A DNA stretch of 64,000 nucleotides, taken from the NCBI RefSeq assembly GCF_029626035.1, contig NZ_JARUBE010000003.1, positions 2,170,001-2,234,000 of the forward strand, written 5' to 3'. The notes under the pieces were generated by a model. It was not told where the DNA came from. It worked only from the letters and a program-made list of their open reading frames with translations, and did not search any database. How positions within the stretch are numbered: position 1 is the first letter of the stretch; every line of letters starts with the position of its first letter. Source of the stretch: Micromonospora sp. WMMD980. Lineage in GTDB: Bacteria > Actinomycetota > Actinomycetes > Mycobacteriales > Micromonosporaceae. The translations under genes were made by a program, and so were the position numbers. Shown here in pieces: positions 25,843 through 34,153 of this stretch.

Positions 25843-26352
25843 TCAGCGACGCCAGATCTGGCGCGGCGCGTAGCCGTCGCGGCGCAGCCAGTGTTCGGTG
25901 TAGACGACGCGCTCCGCCTCGACGAGCACGAGCGTCTCCTGGGGCGGCTCGGTCAGCGGCCGGCCCCGCTCGGCGTGCTCGTTCTGCCAGCGGAACGCCG
26001 ACCAGTGGTGCGCGTGGTCCGGGTGGTCGGGGGCGAGCACCCGCGCGGCGCCGAACACCTGGGCGCCGCGGCTGCTGGCCAACCCGACCAGCGGCGCGAA
26101 CACGCCGACGGACACCCGCGGGTCGGTGGCGATGTTGCGCATCTTCGGTGAGCGCGGCGCGGCCGTGAACATCAGCGTGAAGTCCAGCGGGTAGTAGCGC
26201 ACCGGGGTGGCCAGTGGCCCGTCCGGCCCGGCGGTCGCGAGGACACACATGTTCTGCGAGGACAGCAGGTTGAGGATGCGTTCCTCGAGGCGTTCCCGGT
26301 CCAGCTTCCTCGTCGGCGTCGGCTCGGCCAGCCACGGATTCGTCAGCGGCAC
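25843..26352 (-). CDS. Pyridoxamine 5'-phosphate oxidase-family flavin-binding protein
   Basis: 169 residues of split-barrel type: NLLSSQNMCVLATAGPDGPLATPVRYY (strand/loop pair, key MCVLATAGPDG), LMFTAAPRSPKMRNIATDPRVS, and VLVEAERVVYTEHWLRRDGYAPRQIWR. Such proteins bind FMN, F420 or heme; the cofactor cannot be chosen from sequence alone. Ends close to the remnant of the enolase-type gene. Confidence 0.8.
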   Translation of the reverse strand: MPLTNPWLAEPTPTRKLDRERLEERILNLLSSQNMCVLATAGPDGPLATPVRYYPLDFTLMFTAAPRSPKMRNIATDPRVSVGVFAPLVGLASSRGAQVFGAARVLAPDHPDHAHHWSAFRWQNEHAERGRPLTEPPQETLVLVEAERVVYTEHWLRRDGYAPRQIWRR

Positions 26353-26391
26353 GCCGCGTCCTCGATCATGGCGGCACCCTACCGGGCCGGG

Positions 26392-26795
26392 TCAGGCTCG
26401 GGCGAGCACGTCCACGGCCGGCTCACGCACCACCGACTCGTCCACGTCCACGCCGACACCGGGGCCGGTGGGCACGGTCGCGAGCCCGTCGTGGATCCGC
26501 ACCGTCTCGCCGGTGGCGTGGGACGAGGTGAGGAACTGCCGGCCGGGAGGTCGACCGGGGTGTCGATGCCGTGGGCGGCGAACAGGTGCAGCGAGGCGGC
26601 CGACCCGAGGTCGGAGTCGGTGAGCCCGGAGCCCATAAGCCGCACCCCGGCGTGCGGCCGGCGCAGCCCGGCGACGTCGTTGGCCGGCAGCGGCTGCTCG
26701 AACGCGGTGACGTCGAGGCCGGCCAGGCGGGGGGCCATCCGCAGCGCGACAGCGGACGTCTCGACGCGGTCGACGGTGAGGCCGGCGAGCGTGCT
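26392..26795 (-). pseudogene. Remnant of an enolase-superfamily (mandelate racemase/muconate lactonizing) gene
   Basis: Directly after the LacI stop, in the same frame, the minus strand reads VETSAVALRMAPRLAGL, VTAFEQPLPANDVAGL and LMGSGLTDSDLGSAASLHLF. After a frameshift near 26540 it continues TSSHATGETVRIHDGL and GVGVDVDESVVREPAVDVL to a stop. These are the last ~130 residues of an MR/MLE family member; the capping domain and first half of the barrel are missing. It probably belonged to the catabolic cluster controlled by the adjacent LacI. Confidence 0.65.
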
Positions 26796-27827
26796 TCACG
26801 AGCCCACCTTGGCGGTGCTGGCGCGGACGACGACCTCGCCGGTCAGGCGCACGATCCGCCGTCGGCTGCCGGTGTTCTCGGTGAGCGCCAACTCCATCAC
26901 CTTCTCGCCGATCTCGCGCAGCGGCAGCGCCACGGTGGTCAGCGGCGGGGTGAGGTCGCGGACGATCGGGATGTCGTCGAAGCCGGCGACCGAGACGTCG
27001 CCGGGCACGCAGAGCCCGCGGTCGCGCAGCGCCGCGTACGCGCCGATGGCCATCACGTCGGTCAGCGCGAACACGCAGGTGGCGTCGAGGCCCCGGTCGA
27101 GCAGCTCGGTCATCGCCTGGTAGCCGCCGTCGCGGGTGAACGGCCCCTCGACGACGGCTGCCGGGTCGAGCGGGACACCGGCGGCGGTCAGTTCGTCGCG
27201 GAAGCCGGCGAGGCGGTCGGCGACGGTGGTGAGCGCGCGGGGGCCGGCGAGCACCGCGAAGCGGCGGTGGCCGAGTTCCAGCAGCGCGCGGGCCATTGCG
27301 GCGGCGCCGGCGCGGTTCTCCGGGAGCACGCTGTCGACCTTGAGGCTGCGGTGCCGGCTGACCACGGCGACCCGACCGCCGCCGTCGAGGTAGGGCTTCA
27401 GCTCGGCCTCCATGGCCCGCTCCCAGCGGGCGTCCTCGAAGCCGGAGCCGACCAGCAGGATGGCCGGGGCGCGTTCGGCGCGCAGCATCGACACGTACGC
27501 GATCTCGCGTTCCGGGTCGCGGAACGTGCTGGCGAGCATGACCAGCAGGTCGTTGGCGCCGGCGACGCGCATGACGCCGTCGGCGATGGCCGCGAAGTAG
27601 GGGTCGGTGACGTCGTGGCAGATGACGCCGACGGTGCGGTGCGAGGCGCCGGCCAGCGCGCGGGCGTGCGCGTTCGGGGTGTAGGCGAGTTGGGCGGCGG
27701 CGGCGAGGACACGGTCGCGCAGGTGCGGGGTGACCCGCATGCCGTTGAGCGCGCGGGAGGCCGTGGCCAGCGAGACGTCGGCGGCTCTGGCCACGTCTTC
27801 CAGGGTCACGTGCGTCCGTGGCTGCAT
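26796..27827 (-). CDS. LacI-family transcriptional regulator of the adjacent sugar/polyol cluster
   Basis: 343 residues. The HTH is VTLEDVARAADVSLATASRALNG with hinge helix LAYTPNAHARALAG, and the periplasmic-binding-protein-like core runs from about residue 60 to the end. Divergent from the Gfo/Idh/MocA-DUF993-isomerase operon. Two LacI-type operators lie about 60-85 bases upstream of its own start and beside the divergent promoter, so it probably controls both directions. Effector unknown. Confidence 0.9.
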   Translation of the reverse strand: MQPRTHVTLEDVARAADVSLATASRALNGMRVTPHLRDRVLAAAAQLAYTPNAHARALAGASHRTVGVICHDVTDPYFAAIADGVMRVAGANDLLVMLASTFRDPEREIAYVSMLRAERAPAILLVGSGFEDARWERAMEAELKPYLDGGGRVAVVSRHRSLKVDSVLPENRAGAAAMARALLELGHRRFAVLAGPRALTTVADRLAGFRDELTAAGVPLDPAAVVEGPFTRDGGYQAMTELLDRGLDATCVFALTDVMAIGAYAALRDRGLCVPGDVSVAGFDDIPIVRDLTPPLTTVALPLREIGEKVMELALTENTGSRRRIVRLTGEVVVRASTAKVGS

Positions 27828-27849
27828 CGGTTTCCCCCTGCGGGACGTC

Positions 27850-27879
27850 TTGACCGGCTTGTTTCTGCGTGGTTACCGT
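27850..27879 (+). promoter_or_regulatory. Promoter of the divergent catabolic operon
   Basis: TTGACC at 27850-27855, an 18-base spacer and TACCGT at 27874-27879 on the plus strand. The predicted start site at about 27886 coincides with the first LacI operator. The gene it serves starts 290 bases further on, leaving a long leader. Confidence 0.55.
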
Positions 27880-27886
27880 AGCATCC

Positions 27887-27913
27887 TGAAAGCGCTTACT
27901 GAAAGCGCATTCA
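27887..27913. promoter_or_regulatory. Tandem LacI-type operators
   Basis: TGAAAGCGCTTACT (27887-27900) and TGAAAGCGCATTCA (27900-27913) are two end-to-end matches to the GAAAGCGCTTTC palindrome bound by LacI/GalR proteins, with the central CG preserved. They directly follow the -10 hexamer of the plus-strand promoter. Confidence 0.75.
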
Positions 27914-27922
27914 GGGCCGAGT

Positions 27923-27945
27923 CCCCGACCCCACCGGGGTCGGGG
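27923..27945 (+). other. Leader hairpin in the catabolic operon
   Basis: CCCCGACCCC at 27923-27932 pairs perfectly with 27936-27945 around a 3-base loop, just after the operators and about 230 bases before the first gene. It would be transcribed from the promoter above and could terminate, attenuate or insulate transcription. The stretch 27946-28173 contains no convincing gene: one frame encodes a hydrophobic piece (AAVLAAILVLWWAKVL) ending at a TGA at about 28153, but it lacks an ATG or GTG start. Confidence 0.5.
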
Positions 27946-28173
27946 GCCTGCGGATGACGGAGGGTCATGGCCGCGCAGAGCGCCATCGAGCAGCCCGGAC
28001 GGACCAGCCCGCCCGGACTGGCGGCCCGCCGCGGTCCTCGCGGCCATCCTCGTGCTCTGGTGGGCGAAGGTGCTCACCGACCAGACCCCCGTCTTCGCCC
28101 GCGCCACGGGACGCATCCGCGACCTGCTGGGCGCGACGACGTCCGCCGACTGAGCACTGGGAAGGACACACAC

Positions 28174-29325
28174 GTGGACCGCACGTCTATCGGGATCATC
28201 CTCAACGGCGTGACCGGACGGATGGGCTACCGGCAACATCTCGTCCGGTCCCTGCTCGCGATCCGCGAGCAGGGCGGACTGCCCGCCCGCGACGGCAGCC
28301 GCATCTGGCCGGAGCTGACCCTGGTGGGCCGCAACGAGGCCCGACTCGCCGAGATCGCCGCCCGGCACGGGCTGACCTCGTACACCACCGACCTGGAGGC
28401 GGCGCTCGCCGACGACGCCCACCAGATCTACTTCGACGCGCAGGTGACCGCCGCGCGGGAGAAGGCGATCCGGTCGGCGATCGAGGCCGGCCGGCACGTC
28501 TACACCGAGAAGCCGCTCGCCGCGAGCCTGGCCGGGTCGCTGGAGCTGGCCCGGCTCGCCGCCGCCCGGGGCGTCAAGAACGGCGTGGTGCAGGACAAGC
28601 TGTTCCTGCCCGGCCTGCGAAAGCTCAAGCGGCTGGTCGACGGCGGCTTCTTCGGCCGGATCCTGTCGGTGCGCGGCGAGTTCGGCTACTGGGTGTTCGA
28701 GGGCGACTGGCAGGACGCGCAGCGGCCGAGCTGGAACTACCGCGCCGAGGACGGCGGCGGCATCACCGTCGACATGTTCCCGCACTGGCACTACGTGCTG
28801 GAGCAGATCTTCGGCCGGGTCACCGCCGTCACCGCGGTCACCGCCACGCACATCCCCGAGCGCGTCGACGAGAACGGCGTCGCCTACCAGGCGACCGCCG
28901 ACGACGCCGTGTACGGCATCTTCGAGCTGACCGGCGGCGTCATCGCCCAGATCAACTCCTCCTGGGCGGTCCGCGTCCACCGGGACGAGCTGGTCGAGTT
29001 CCAGGTCGACGGCGTTCACGGCAGCGCGGTCGCCGGGTTGCGCGACTGCCGCATCCAGCACCGCGGCACCACCCCGCTGCCGGTGTGGAACCCCGACCTG
29101 CCGGTCACCGAGCCGTTCCGGGCGCAGTGGCAGAGCGTGCCGGACAACGCCGACTACGACAACGGGTTCAAGGCGCAGTGGGAGGCGTTCCTGCGGCACG
29201 TCGTCGACGACGAGCCGTTCCCGTGGGACTTCCTGGCCGGCGTGCGCGGCGTGCAGCTCGCCGAGGCCGGCCTGCGGTCCGCCCGCGAGGGCCGGCGGGT
29301 CGAGATCGAGGAGATCGACAGGTGA
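28174..29325 (+). CDS. Gfo/Idh/MocA-family oxidoreductase
   Basis: 383 residues from the GTG at 28174 (GGAAGG upstream). The N-terminal Rossmann fold (IGIILNGVTGRMGYRQ) is followed by YFDAQVTAAREKAI and the catalytic-lysine motif HVYTEKPLA. The C-terminal beta-sheet domain contains EDGGGITVDMFPHWHYVLEQ, where the histidine is the usual substrate/metal residue. Probably a sugar or inositol-type dehydrogenase. First gene of a three-gene operon with GTGA and ATGA overlaps. Confidence 0.9.
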   Translation: MDRTSIGIILNGVTGRMGYRQHLVRSLLAIREQGGLPARDGSRIWPELTLVGRNEARLAEIAARHGLTSYTTDLEAALADDAHQIYFDAQVTAAREKAIRSAIEAGRHVYTEKPLAASLAGSLELARLAAARGVKNGVVQDKLFLPGLRKLKRLVDGGFFGRILSVRGEFGYWVFEGDWQDAQRPSWNYRAEDGGGITVDMFPHWHYVLEQIFGRVTAVTAVTATHIPERVDENGVAYQATADDAVYGIFELTGGVIAQINSSWAVRVHRDELVEFQVDGVHGSAVAGLRDCRIQHRGTTPLPVWNPDLPVTEPFRAQWQSVPDNADYDNGFKAQWEAFLRHVVDDEPFPWDFLAGVRGVQLAEAGLRSAREGRRVEIEEIDR

Positions 29326-30485
29326 GCGTACGGATCATCCTGCCCACCGCCGGCGGCGGTGCGGAGACGCTGAGCCTGCGCGAGCCGGCCGGCTGGCAGC
29401 GGCCGGACGCGCCGCCGACCAGCCGGATCGCGTACGCGGCGGCGCACGTGGTCGCCGACCCGTACGCCGACAACGCGCCGGACGCCCCGGCGCGGCTGGA
29501 CTGGGACGCCACGCTCGCGGTGCGGCGTGACCTCTGGTCCTGGGGGCTCGGGGTGGCCGAGGCGATGGACACCGCGCAGCGCGGCATGGGGCTGGACTGG
29601 GCGGCCACCCGGGAGCTGATCCGGCGCAGCGCCGCCGAGGCGGTCACCTGCGGCGGGCGCATCGTCGCCGGGGCGGCAACCGACCAGCTCACCGGCGTGC
29701 CCGACTCACTCGACGACGTCGTGGCCGCGTACGCCGAGCAGGTCGCGTTCGTGCAGGAGTGCGGCGCGGTCGCGGTGGTGATGGCCAGCCGGCACCTGGC
29801 CGCGCTCGCCACCGGCCCCGACGACTACCTGCGCGTCTACCGGCGGGTGCTGGGCTCGACCGGCGCGCCGGTGGTGCTGCACTGGCTCGGCGACATGTTC
29901 GACCCGGCGCTGACCGGTTACTGGGGCTCCACCGACCTGGACGACGCCACCACGACGTTCGTCGCGCTGGTGCACGCGCACGCCGACGTGATCGACGGGG
30001 TGAAGGTGTCGCTGCTCGACGCCGGCCGGGAGGTGCGGCTGCGCGAGTTGCTGCCGCCCACCGTGAAGGTCTACACCGGCGACGACTACCACTACCCCGA
30101 GCTGATCGCCGGCGACGGCGAACGGTCCAGCCACGCCCTGCTCGGCGCGTTCGCGGCGATCGCCCCGGCCGCGTCGGCGGCGCTGCAACGGCTCGACGCC
30201 GGCGACCCGGCCGGCTTCCGGGCCATCCTCGACCCGACCGTGCCGCTGTCCCGGCACGTCTTCGCCCCACCCACCCGCTACTACAAGACCGGCATCGCGT
30301 TCCTGGCCTGGCTCAACGGCCGGCAACCCGGCTTCACCATGGTCGGTGGCCTGCACGGCGGGCGCGGCGTCCCGCACCTGGTCGAGGCGTTCCGGCTGGC
30401 CGACGCAGCCGGGCTGCTGCTCGACCCGGAGCTGGCCGCCGCCCGGATGCGCGGATACCTGGCCGTGGCGGGGGTGACCGGATGA
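29322..30485 (+). CDS. DUF993-family aldolase-like protein (dihydrodipicolinate synthase-related barrel)
   Basis: 387 residues from a GTG overlapping the previous stop. DUF993 features: SRIAYAAAHVVADPYADN at the N-terminus, LDWDATLAVRRDLWSWGLGVAEAMDTAQRGMGLDW, then TDQL..VPDSLDDVVAAY, VVLHWLGDMFDPAL and VKVSLLDAGREV, with Lys in the Schiff-base-like position of a TIM barrel. The family always sits in such oxidoreductase/isomerase clusters. A retro-aldol or lyase step on a keto-sugar is plausible but not shown. Confidence 0.85.
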   Translation: MSVRIILPTAGGGAETLSLREPAGWQRPDAPPTSRIAYAAAHVVADPYADNAPDAPARLDWDATLAVRRDLWSWGLGVAEAMDTAQRGMGLDWAATRELIRRSAAEAVTCGGRIVAGAATDQLTGVPDSLDDVVAAYAEQVAFVQECGAVAVVMASRHLAALATGPDDYLRVYRRVLGSTGAPVVLHWLGDMFDPALTGYWGSTDLDDATTTFVALVHAHADVIDGVKVSLLDAGREVRLRELLPPTVKVYTGDDYHYPELIAGDGERSSHALLGAFAAIAPAASAALQRLDAGDPAGFRAILDPTVPLSRHVFAPPTRYYKTGIAFLAWLNGRQPGFTMVGGLHGGRGVPHLVEAFRLADAAGLLLDPELAAARMRGYLAVAGVTG

Positions 30486-31321
30486 CCGCCGACCCGCGGC
30501 TGGCGAAACTGTCGCTCAACCAGCGCACCACCGAGCGCTGGTCGGTCCGGGAGGCGGTCGACGGCTGCGTACGCGCCGGCATCGGCGCGATCGGGCTGTG
30601 GCGCGAACCGGTCGCCGAGATCGGCGTACCGGTCGCCGCGAAACTCGTCGCCGACGCCGGGCTGCGGGTGTCGTCGCTGTGCCGGGGCGGGTTCCTCACC
30701 GCCGACGGCGAGCGCGCACGCACCGAGGCGCTGGCCGACAACCGCCGCGCCATCGACGAGGCCGCCGGGCTGGGCACCGACTGCCTCGTGCTGGTCGTCG
30801 GCGGGCTGCCACCCGGCTCTCGCGACCTGCGCGGCGCGCGGCAGCGCGTCGCCGACGTGCTCGCCGAGCTGGCCCCGTACGCGGGCGAACGCGGGGTGCG
30901 CCTGGCGCTGGAGCCGCTGCACCCGATGTACTGCGCCGACCGGGCGGTGCTGTCCACACTCGGGCAGGCCCTCGACCTGGCCGAGGCGTTCCCGACCGAG
31001 CAGGTCGGCGTCGTGGTGGACACGTTCCACGTGTGGTGGGACCCGGACGTGTGGCGGCAGATCGCCCGGGCCGGGCCACGGATCGCCAGCTTCCAGGTCT
31101 GCGACTTCCTCACCCCGCTCCCGGCCGACGTGCTGCTCGGGCGCGGCATGATGGGCGACGGGCACATCGACTTCCCGCCGCTGCGCCGCGCCGTGCAGGC
31201 GGCCGGCTACACCGGGGACACCGAGGTGGAGATCTTCAACGCCGAGGTGTGGGCGACCGACCCGGACCAGGTTCTCGCCACCATGGCCGAGCGCTACGTC
31301 GAGCTGGTGCTGGCGGACTGA
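30482..31321 (+). CDS. Sugar phosphate isomerase/epimerase
   Basis: 279 residues from an ATG overlapping the DUF993 stop (ATGA). TIM-barrel family AP_endonuc_2: KLSLNQRTTERWSVREAVDGC, RVSSLCRGGFLTA, VRLALEPLHPMYCADRAV, VGVVVDTFHVWWDP (metal Asp/His) and GDTEVEIFNAEVW. Cytoplasmic, unlike the Tat-exported relative at 24061. Completes the oxidoreductase-DUF993-isomerase catabolic trio. Confidence 0.88.
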   Translation: MTADPRLAKLSLNQRTTERWSVREAVDGCVRAGIGAIGLWREPVAEIGVPVAAKLVADAGLRVSSLCRGGFLTADGERARTEALADNRRAIDEAAGLGTDCLVLVVGGLPPGSRDLRGARQRVADVLAELAPYAGERGVRLALEPLHPMYCADRAVLSTLGQALDLAEAFPTEQVGVVVDTFHVWWDPDVWRQIARAGPRIASFQVCDFLTPLPADVLLGRGMMGDGHIDFPPLRRAVQAAGYTGDTEVEIFNAEVWATDPDQVLATMAERYVELVLAD

Positions 31322-31330
31322 TGCGGGCTC

Positions 31331-31416
31331 GCCGGGGCAGATCTGGCGCTCACCGGCGAGGGCCGCTTCGACGACACCTCGCTGGGCGGCAAGGTGGTGG
31401 GCGTGCCGAACCGGAC
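31331..31416 (+). pseudogene. Fragment of a glycerate kinase gene
   Basis: In one frame the DNA reads AGADLALTGEGRFDDTSLGG, then KVVG: the conserved C-terminal active-site motif of class II glycerate kinases (ADLV.TGEG..D..S..GK). No start, no upstream domain and no matching downstream sequence remain. It lies between the isomerase and SGNH genes and is probably all that is left of another member of this catabolic operon. Confidence 0.55.
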
Positions 31417-31503
31417 CGCTGGCTGCGCGAGGCCGGCCGCACGAGTCCGGCCTGTCGGACGAAACGGGTGGCCCTCCTGATCACCGTTGGGCAGGATCGG
31501 ATC

Positions 31504-32670
31504 ATGACATCCGCGCACCCCTCGATCACCACGCCGATCACCGCCGCCCTGCTGCGCGGCGCGCTCGACCTGGAACGCACCGCCCAGGGTGTGCTGCCGC
31601 ACCGGCTACCCGCCCGGGCGCGGGCCCAGAACACCGACCCGCAGGTGACGATGGCCGAGACGATGCCGTCCGGCGTGCGCCTGGTGTTCCGCACCCGCGC
31701 CACCGTCGTCGAGCTGGACGTGCTGCCCACCAAGATGGTCTACCAGGGCGCCCCGCCGCGCCCGGACGGCCGCTACGACCTGCTCGTCGACGGGCGGCTG
31801 GGCGGCCAGGCCACCGCCGACGGCGGCAGGGTGCTCACCATCGACCTCACCACCGGCACCACCACCGTCGACGCCGGTCCGGTCGCCGTGGTGCGCTTCG
31901 TCGATCTGCCCGCCGCCGACAAGGAGGTGGAGATCTGGCTGCCGCAGCGGGAGATCACCGAGCTGGTGGCGTTGCGCACCGACGCGCCGGTCGAGCCGGT
32001 CGGCGACCGGGGCCGGCGGGTGTGGCTGCACCACGGCAGCTCGATCAGTCACGGCTCCGACGCGGAGAGCCCCACCGGCACCTGGCCGGCGATCGCCGCC
32101 GGACTCGCCGGCGTGGAGCTGGTCAACCTCGGCTTCAGCGGCAGCGCGCTGCTCGACCCGTTCACCGCCCGGGCCATGCGGGACACCCCGGCGGACCTGA
32201 TCAGCGTGAAGATCGGCATCAACCTGGTCAACAGCGACGCGATGCGGCTGCGCGCGTTCACCCCGGCCGTGCACGGCTTCCTCGACACGCTGCGCGACGG
32301 CCACCCGGACACCCCGCTGCTCGTCGTCTCCTCGATCCTGTGCCCCATCCAGGAGGACACGCCCGGACCGGGCGCGGCCGACTTCAGCACCGGCGCGCTG
32401 CGGTTCGTCGCCACCGGCGACCCGGCCGAACAGGCCGCCGGCAAGCTCACCCTGCGGGTCATCCGCGCCGAGCTGGCCCGGATCGTGTCGCAGCGGGCCG
32501 CCGAGGACCCGAACCTGCACTACCTGGACGGGCTGCGACTCTACGGCGAGGCGGACTTCGCCGAGCTGCCGCTGCCCGACCAACTGCACCCCGACCCGGT
32601 CGCGGACCGCCGGATCGGCGAGCGCTTCGCGGCGCTGGCGTTCGGCCCCGGCGGCCCGTTCGCCGTCTGA
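31504..32670 (+). CDS. SGNH/GDSL hydrolase (esterase) with N-terminal beta domain
   Basis: 388 residues. Residues about 60-185 form a beta-rich domain. The SGNH part begins at VWLHHGSSISHGSDA (catalytic Ser), with LVNLGFSGSALLDP (Gly block II), SVKIGINLVN (Asn block III) and QLHPDP (Asp/His block V). No signal peptide, so probably cytosolic. Similar two-domain SGNH proteins deacylate oligosaccharides or glycosides, which would fit the neighbouring sugar genes. Confidence 0.85.
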   Translation: MTSAHPSITTPITAALLRGALDLERTAQGVLPHRLPARARAQNTDPQVTMAETMPSGVRLVFRTRATVVELDVLPTKMVYQGAPPRPDGRYDLLVDGRLGGQATADGGRVLTIDLTTGTTTVDAGPVAVVRFVDLPAADKEVEIWLPQREITELVALRTDAPVEPVGDRGRRVWLHHGSSISHGSDAESPTGTWPAIAAGLAGVELVNLGFSGSALLDPFTARAMRDTPADLISVKIGINLVNSDAMRLRAFTPAVHGFLDTLRDGHPDTPLLVVSSILCPIQEDTPGPGAADFSTGALRFVATGDPAEQAAGKLTLRVIRAELARIVSQRAAEDPNLHYLDGLRLYGEADFAELPLPDQLHPDPVADRRIGERFAALAFGPGGPFAV

Positions 32671-32671
32671 C

Positions 32672-32911
32672 TCCGGCGGGCGGGGCATCGGCTGGCGGGT
32701 CCGGGCGTTGCTCTGCGACTACCTGTTCAGCCACTCTCCGGCGCAGCACATCCAGGGCGGCGCCCACGCCGAGAGCGCCGCGGAGCAGCGCTCGCTGGAG
32801 AAGGCCGGCTTCCAGCTCGAGGGAGTCGTGCGGGCCGGCGAGTCCCGGGCCGGCGCCGGGCGCGACGGCTGGCTCTACAGCCGGCTGCGCGACGACCCGT
32901 CACCGCTGTGA
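32672..32911 (+). pseudogene. 5'-truncated GNAT acetyltransferase
   Basis: Immediately after the SGNH stop an open frame begins GGRGIGWRVRALLCDYLFSH and continues EQRSLEKAGFQLEGVVRAGE and GWLYSRLRDDPSPL. This is motif A (acetyl-CoA loop) to the end of a RimJ-like GNAT, about the last 80 residues. The N-terminal ~90 residues and a start in a sensible position are absent. A GTG/TTG-started 67-residue product is possible but would not fold as a complete GNAT. Confidence 0.6.
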
Positions 32912-32925
32912 CGGGTCGTCGCGCA
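32886..32925. terminator. Strong hairpin terminator
   Basis: 18 bases (32886-32903) pair perfectly with 32908-32925 around a 4-base loop. It contains the stop codon of the GNAT remnant and lies 25 bases before the end of the minus-strand GlsB gene, so it serves both convergent transcripts. No T run. Confidence 0.65.
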
Positions 32926-32950
32926 CGGTCGGGGTGGCGTCAGTTCGGGG

Positions 32951-33220
32951 TCAGATGCGTCGGCGGCCGTAGGTGCCGGCGACGATGGCCACCCCGATGG
33001 CGGCGAAGACGACCTGGATCAGCAACTCGATCCAGTCGATGCCGCTGGTGTCGGCCACGTCCAGCGCGCCGGCGACGGCCGTGCCCAGCAGGGCCGCCAC
33101 CACGCCGATGACCAGGGTGAGCCAGATCGGGATGTTCTGCTTGCCCGGCACGACCAGGCGGCCCAGGGCGCCGATGATCAGACCGATGATGATGCCGGAG
33201 ATGATGCCGCCGACGTGCAT
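32951..33220 (-). CDS. GlsB/YeaQ/YmgE-family small membrane protein
   Basis: 89 residues; Gly-rich, three hydrophobic helices: GGIISGIIIGLIIGALGRLV, LTLVIGVVAALLGTAVAGAL and IQVVFAAIGVAIVAG. This is the transglycosylase-associated/stress membrane protein family; a slightly longer central loop (DVADTSGIDW) is normal in actinobacteria. Its start overlaps the end of the next gene upstream by 43 bases. Confidence 0.88.
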   Translation of the reverse strand: MHVGGIISGIIIGLIIGALGRLVVPGKQNIPIWLTLVIGVVAALLGTAVAGALDVADTSGIDWIELLIQVVFAAIGVAIVAGTYGRRRI

Positions 33221-33741
33221 GATGGTCGCCCTTCCACGGGGTGGTTGTCGTCGACTGGCTGATTGCCCAGGGCAACGGAAGACGAAACCGGGTCGGCCGG
33301 ACGGTCGCCGGCGGGCGGTGCCGGATCGTCGGGCAGGGCGGCGAGGACGCGCCGCCGCAATAGTTCGTACTGCTGCCGGCCCCGCCGGGGAGCACCCGGG
33401 GGGCGTCGCCGCACCTCGGCGCCGACCACGACCTCCCCGGGGTGGAACTGGTCCGCCGTGAGGTCCACCTCGTCGCCGTCGGGCAGCCGGTTCCAGTAGT
33501 GGTAGCCGACCTTCGTGTCGCCGACGAAGACCTCGCCGAGGACGAGGTCGCCGCCGAGGAGGTCCTGGACGACGAGTGCGGTGACTCCGCACTGTCCACG
33601 GGCCGGGTTGCCGGGGTGCCAGTGCGGCAGGTCGTGCGGATCGCAGGTGTCCGCTGTCCAACTCGCCCGCACCACCGGCCGCAGCCGCGCCAGGTCGGTC
33701 GTCGGACGATCTTCTCGGGTGCCACTCTCTCCGGACGTCAT
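33178..33741 (-). CDS. YunG-like conserved protein of unknown function
   Basis: 187 residues. The conserved core is SWTADTCDPHDLPHWHPGNP, ARGQCGVTALVVQDLLGG, then EVFVGDTKVGYHYWNRLPDG and EVDLTADQF. Cys-Gly-Val-Thr with downstream His/Asn recalls a papain-like or transglutaminase-like fold in the YunG group. The last ~45 residues overlap the GlsB start and are of low complexity, so the true C-terminus may have drifted. Confidence 0.65.
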   Translation of the reverse strand: MTSGESGTREDRPTTDLARLRPVVRASWTADTCDPHDLPHWHPGNPARGQCGVTALVVQDLLGGDLVLGEVFVGDTKVGYHYWNRLPDGDEVDLTADQFHPGEVVVGAEVRRRPPGAPRRGRQQYELLRRRVLAALPDDPAPPAGDRPADPVSSSVALGNQPVDDNHPVEGRPSCTSAASSPASSSV

Positions 33742-33820
33742 CCGTGCAGGGTGAGCCCTGCACCGGGTCGAGGGTCAAGCCGGCACCGCCCGTCACGTCG
33801 ATCGTGCGGGCACGGTCGGC

Positions 33821-34153
33821 TCAGGGTGTCTCGCGCAGCGGCCACACCTCGACCACGCCGTGCGCGACAGCGCACGGCGTGCCCGCCACCAGGGCGATCG
33901 CCTCCTCCATCGACGCCGCCTCGATGACGGCGAACCCGCCGATCGGAAGCCCCGAGGTCAGGAACGCGCCCTCCCGCACCTCGACGCCCGCGCCGTCGGG
34001 GTTGCGCACCTGCGCCGGTGACCCGGCCACGCCCATTTGCACGCCGGCCGCCCGCAGCCGTTCGTCGTGCGCGTGGGCGGAGTCGCGCACCGCGGGATCG
34101 GTGCGGTCGTAGCCCTCCTGGTCGCCGTACCCGATGGTGATGAACGTCGGCAT
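33821..34153 (-). CDS. YciI-family protein
   Basis: 110 residues with the ferredoxin-like YciI/YCII fold: MPTFITIGYGDQEGYDRTD, HDERLRAAGVQMG, FLTSGLPIGGFAVIEAASMEEAIALV and VEVWPL (active-site-like His/Asp positions). Often placed beside ECF sigma factors, but not here. Function unproven for this subgroup. Confidence 0.85.
   Translation of the reverse strand: MPTFITIGYGDQEGYDRTDPAVRDSAHAHDERLRAAGVQMGVAGSPAQVRNPDGAGVEVREGAFLTSGLPIGGFAVIEAASMEEAIALVAGTPCAVAHGVVEVWPLRETP

Noticed and set aside
27954..28173. Possible small gene ahead of the Gfo/Idh/MocA gene
   Set aside because: The two frames with start codons give low-complexity products; the hydrophobic frame has no ATG or GTG. Kept as a leader observation only.
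26392..29199. Very long minus-strand open frame antisense to LacI and the oxidoreductase
   Set aside because: Translates to Arg/Pro/Gly-rich sequence without domains; it is the antisense shadow of high-GC codons. Only its last 130 bases carry the enolase-type remnant.
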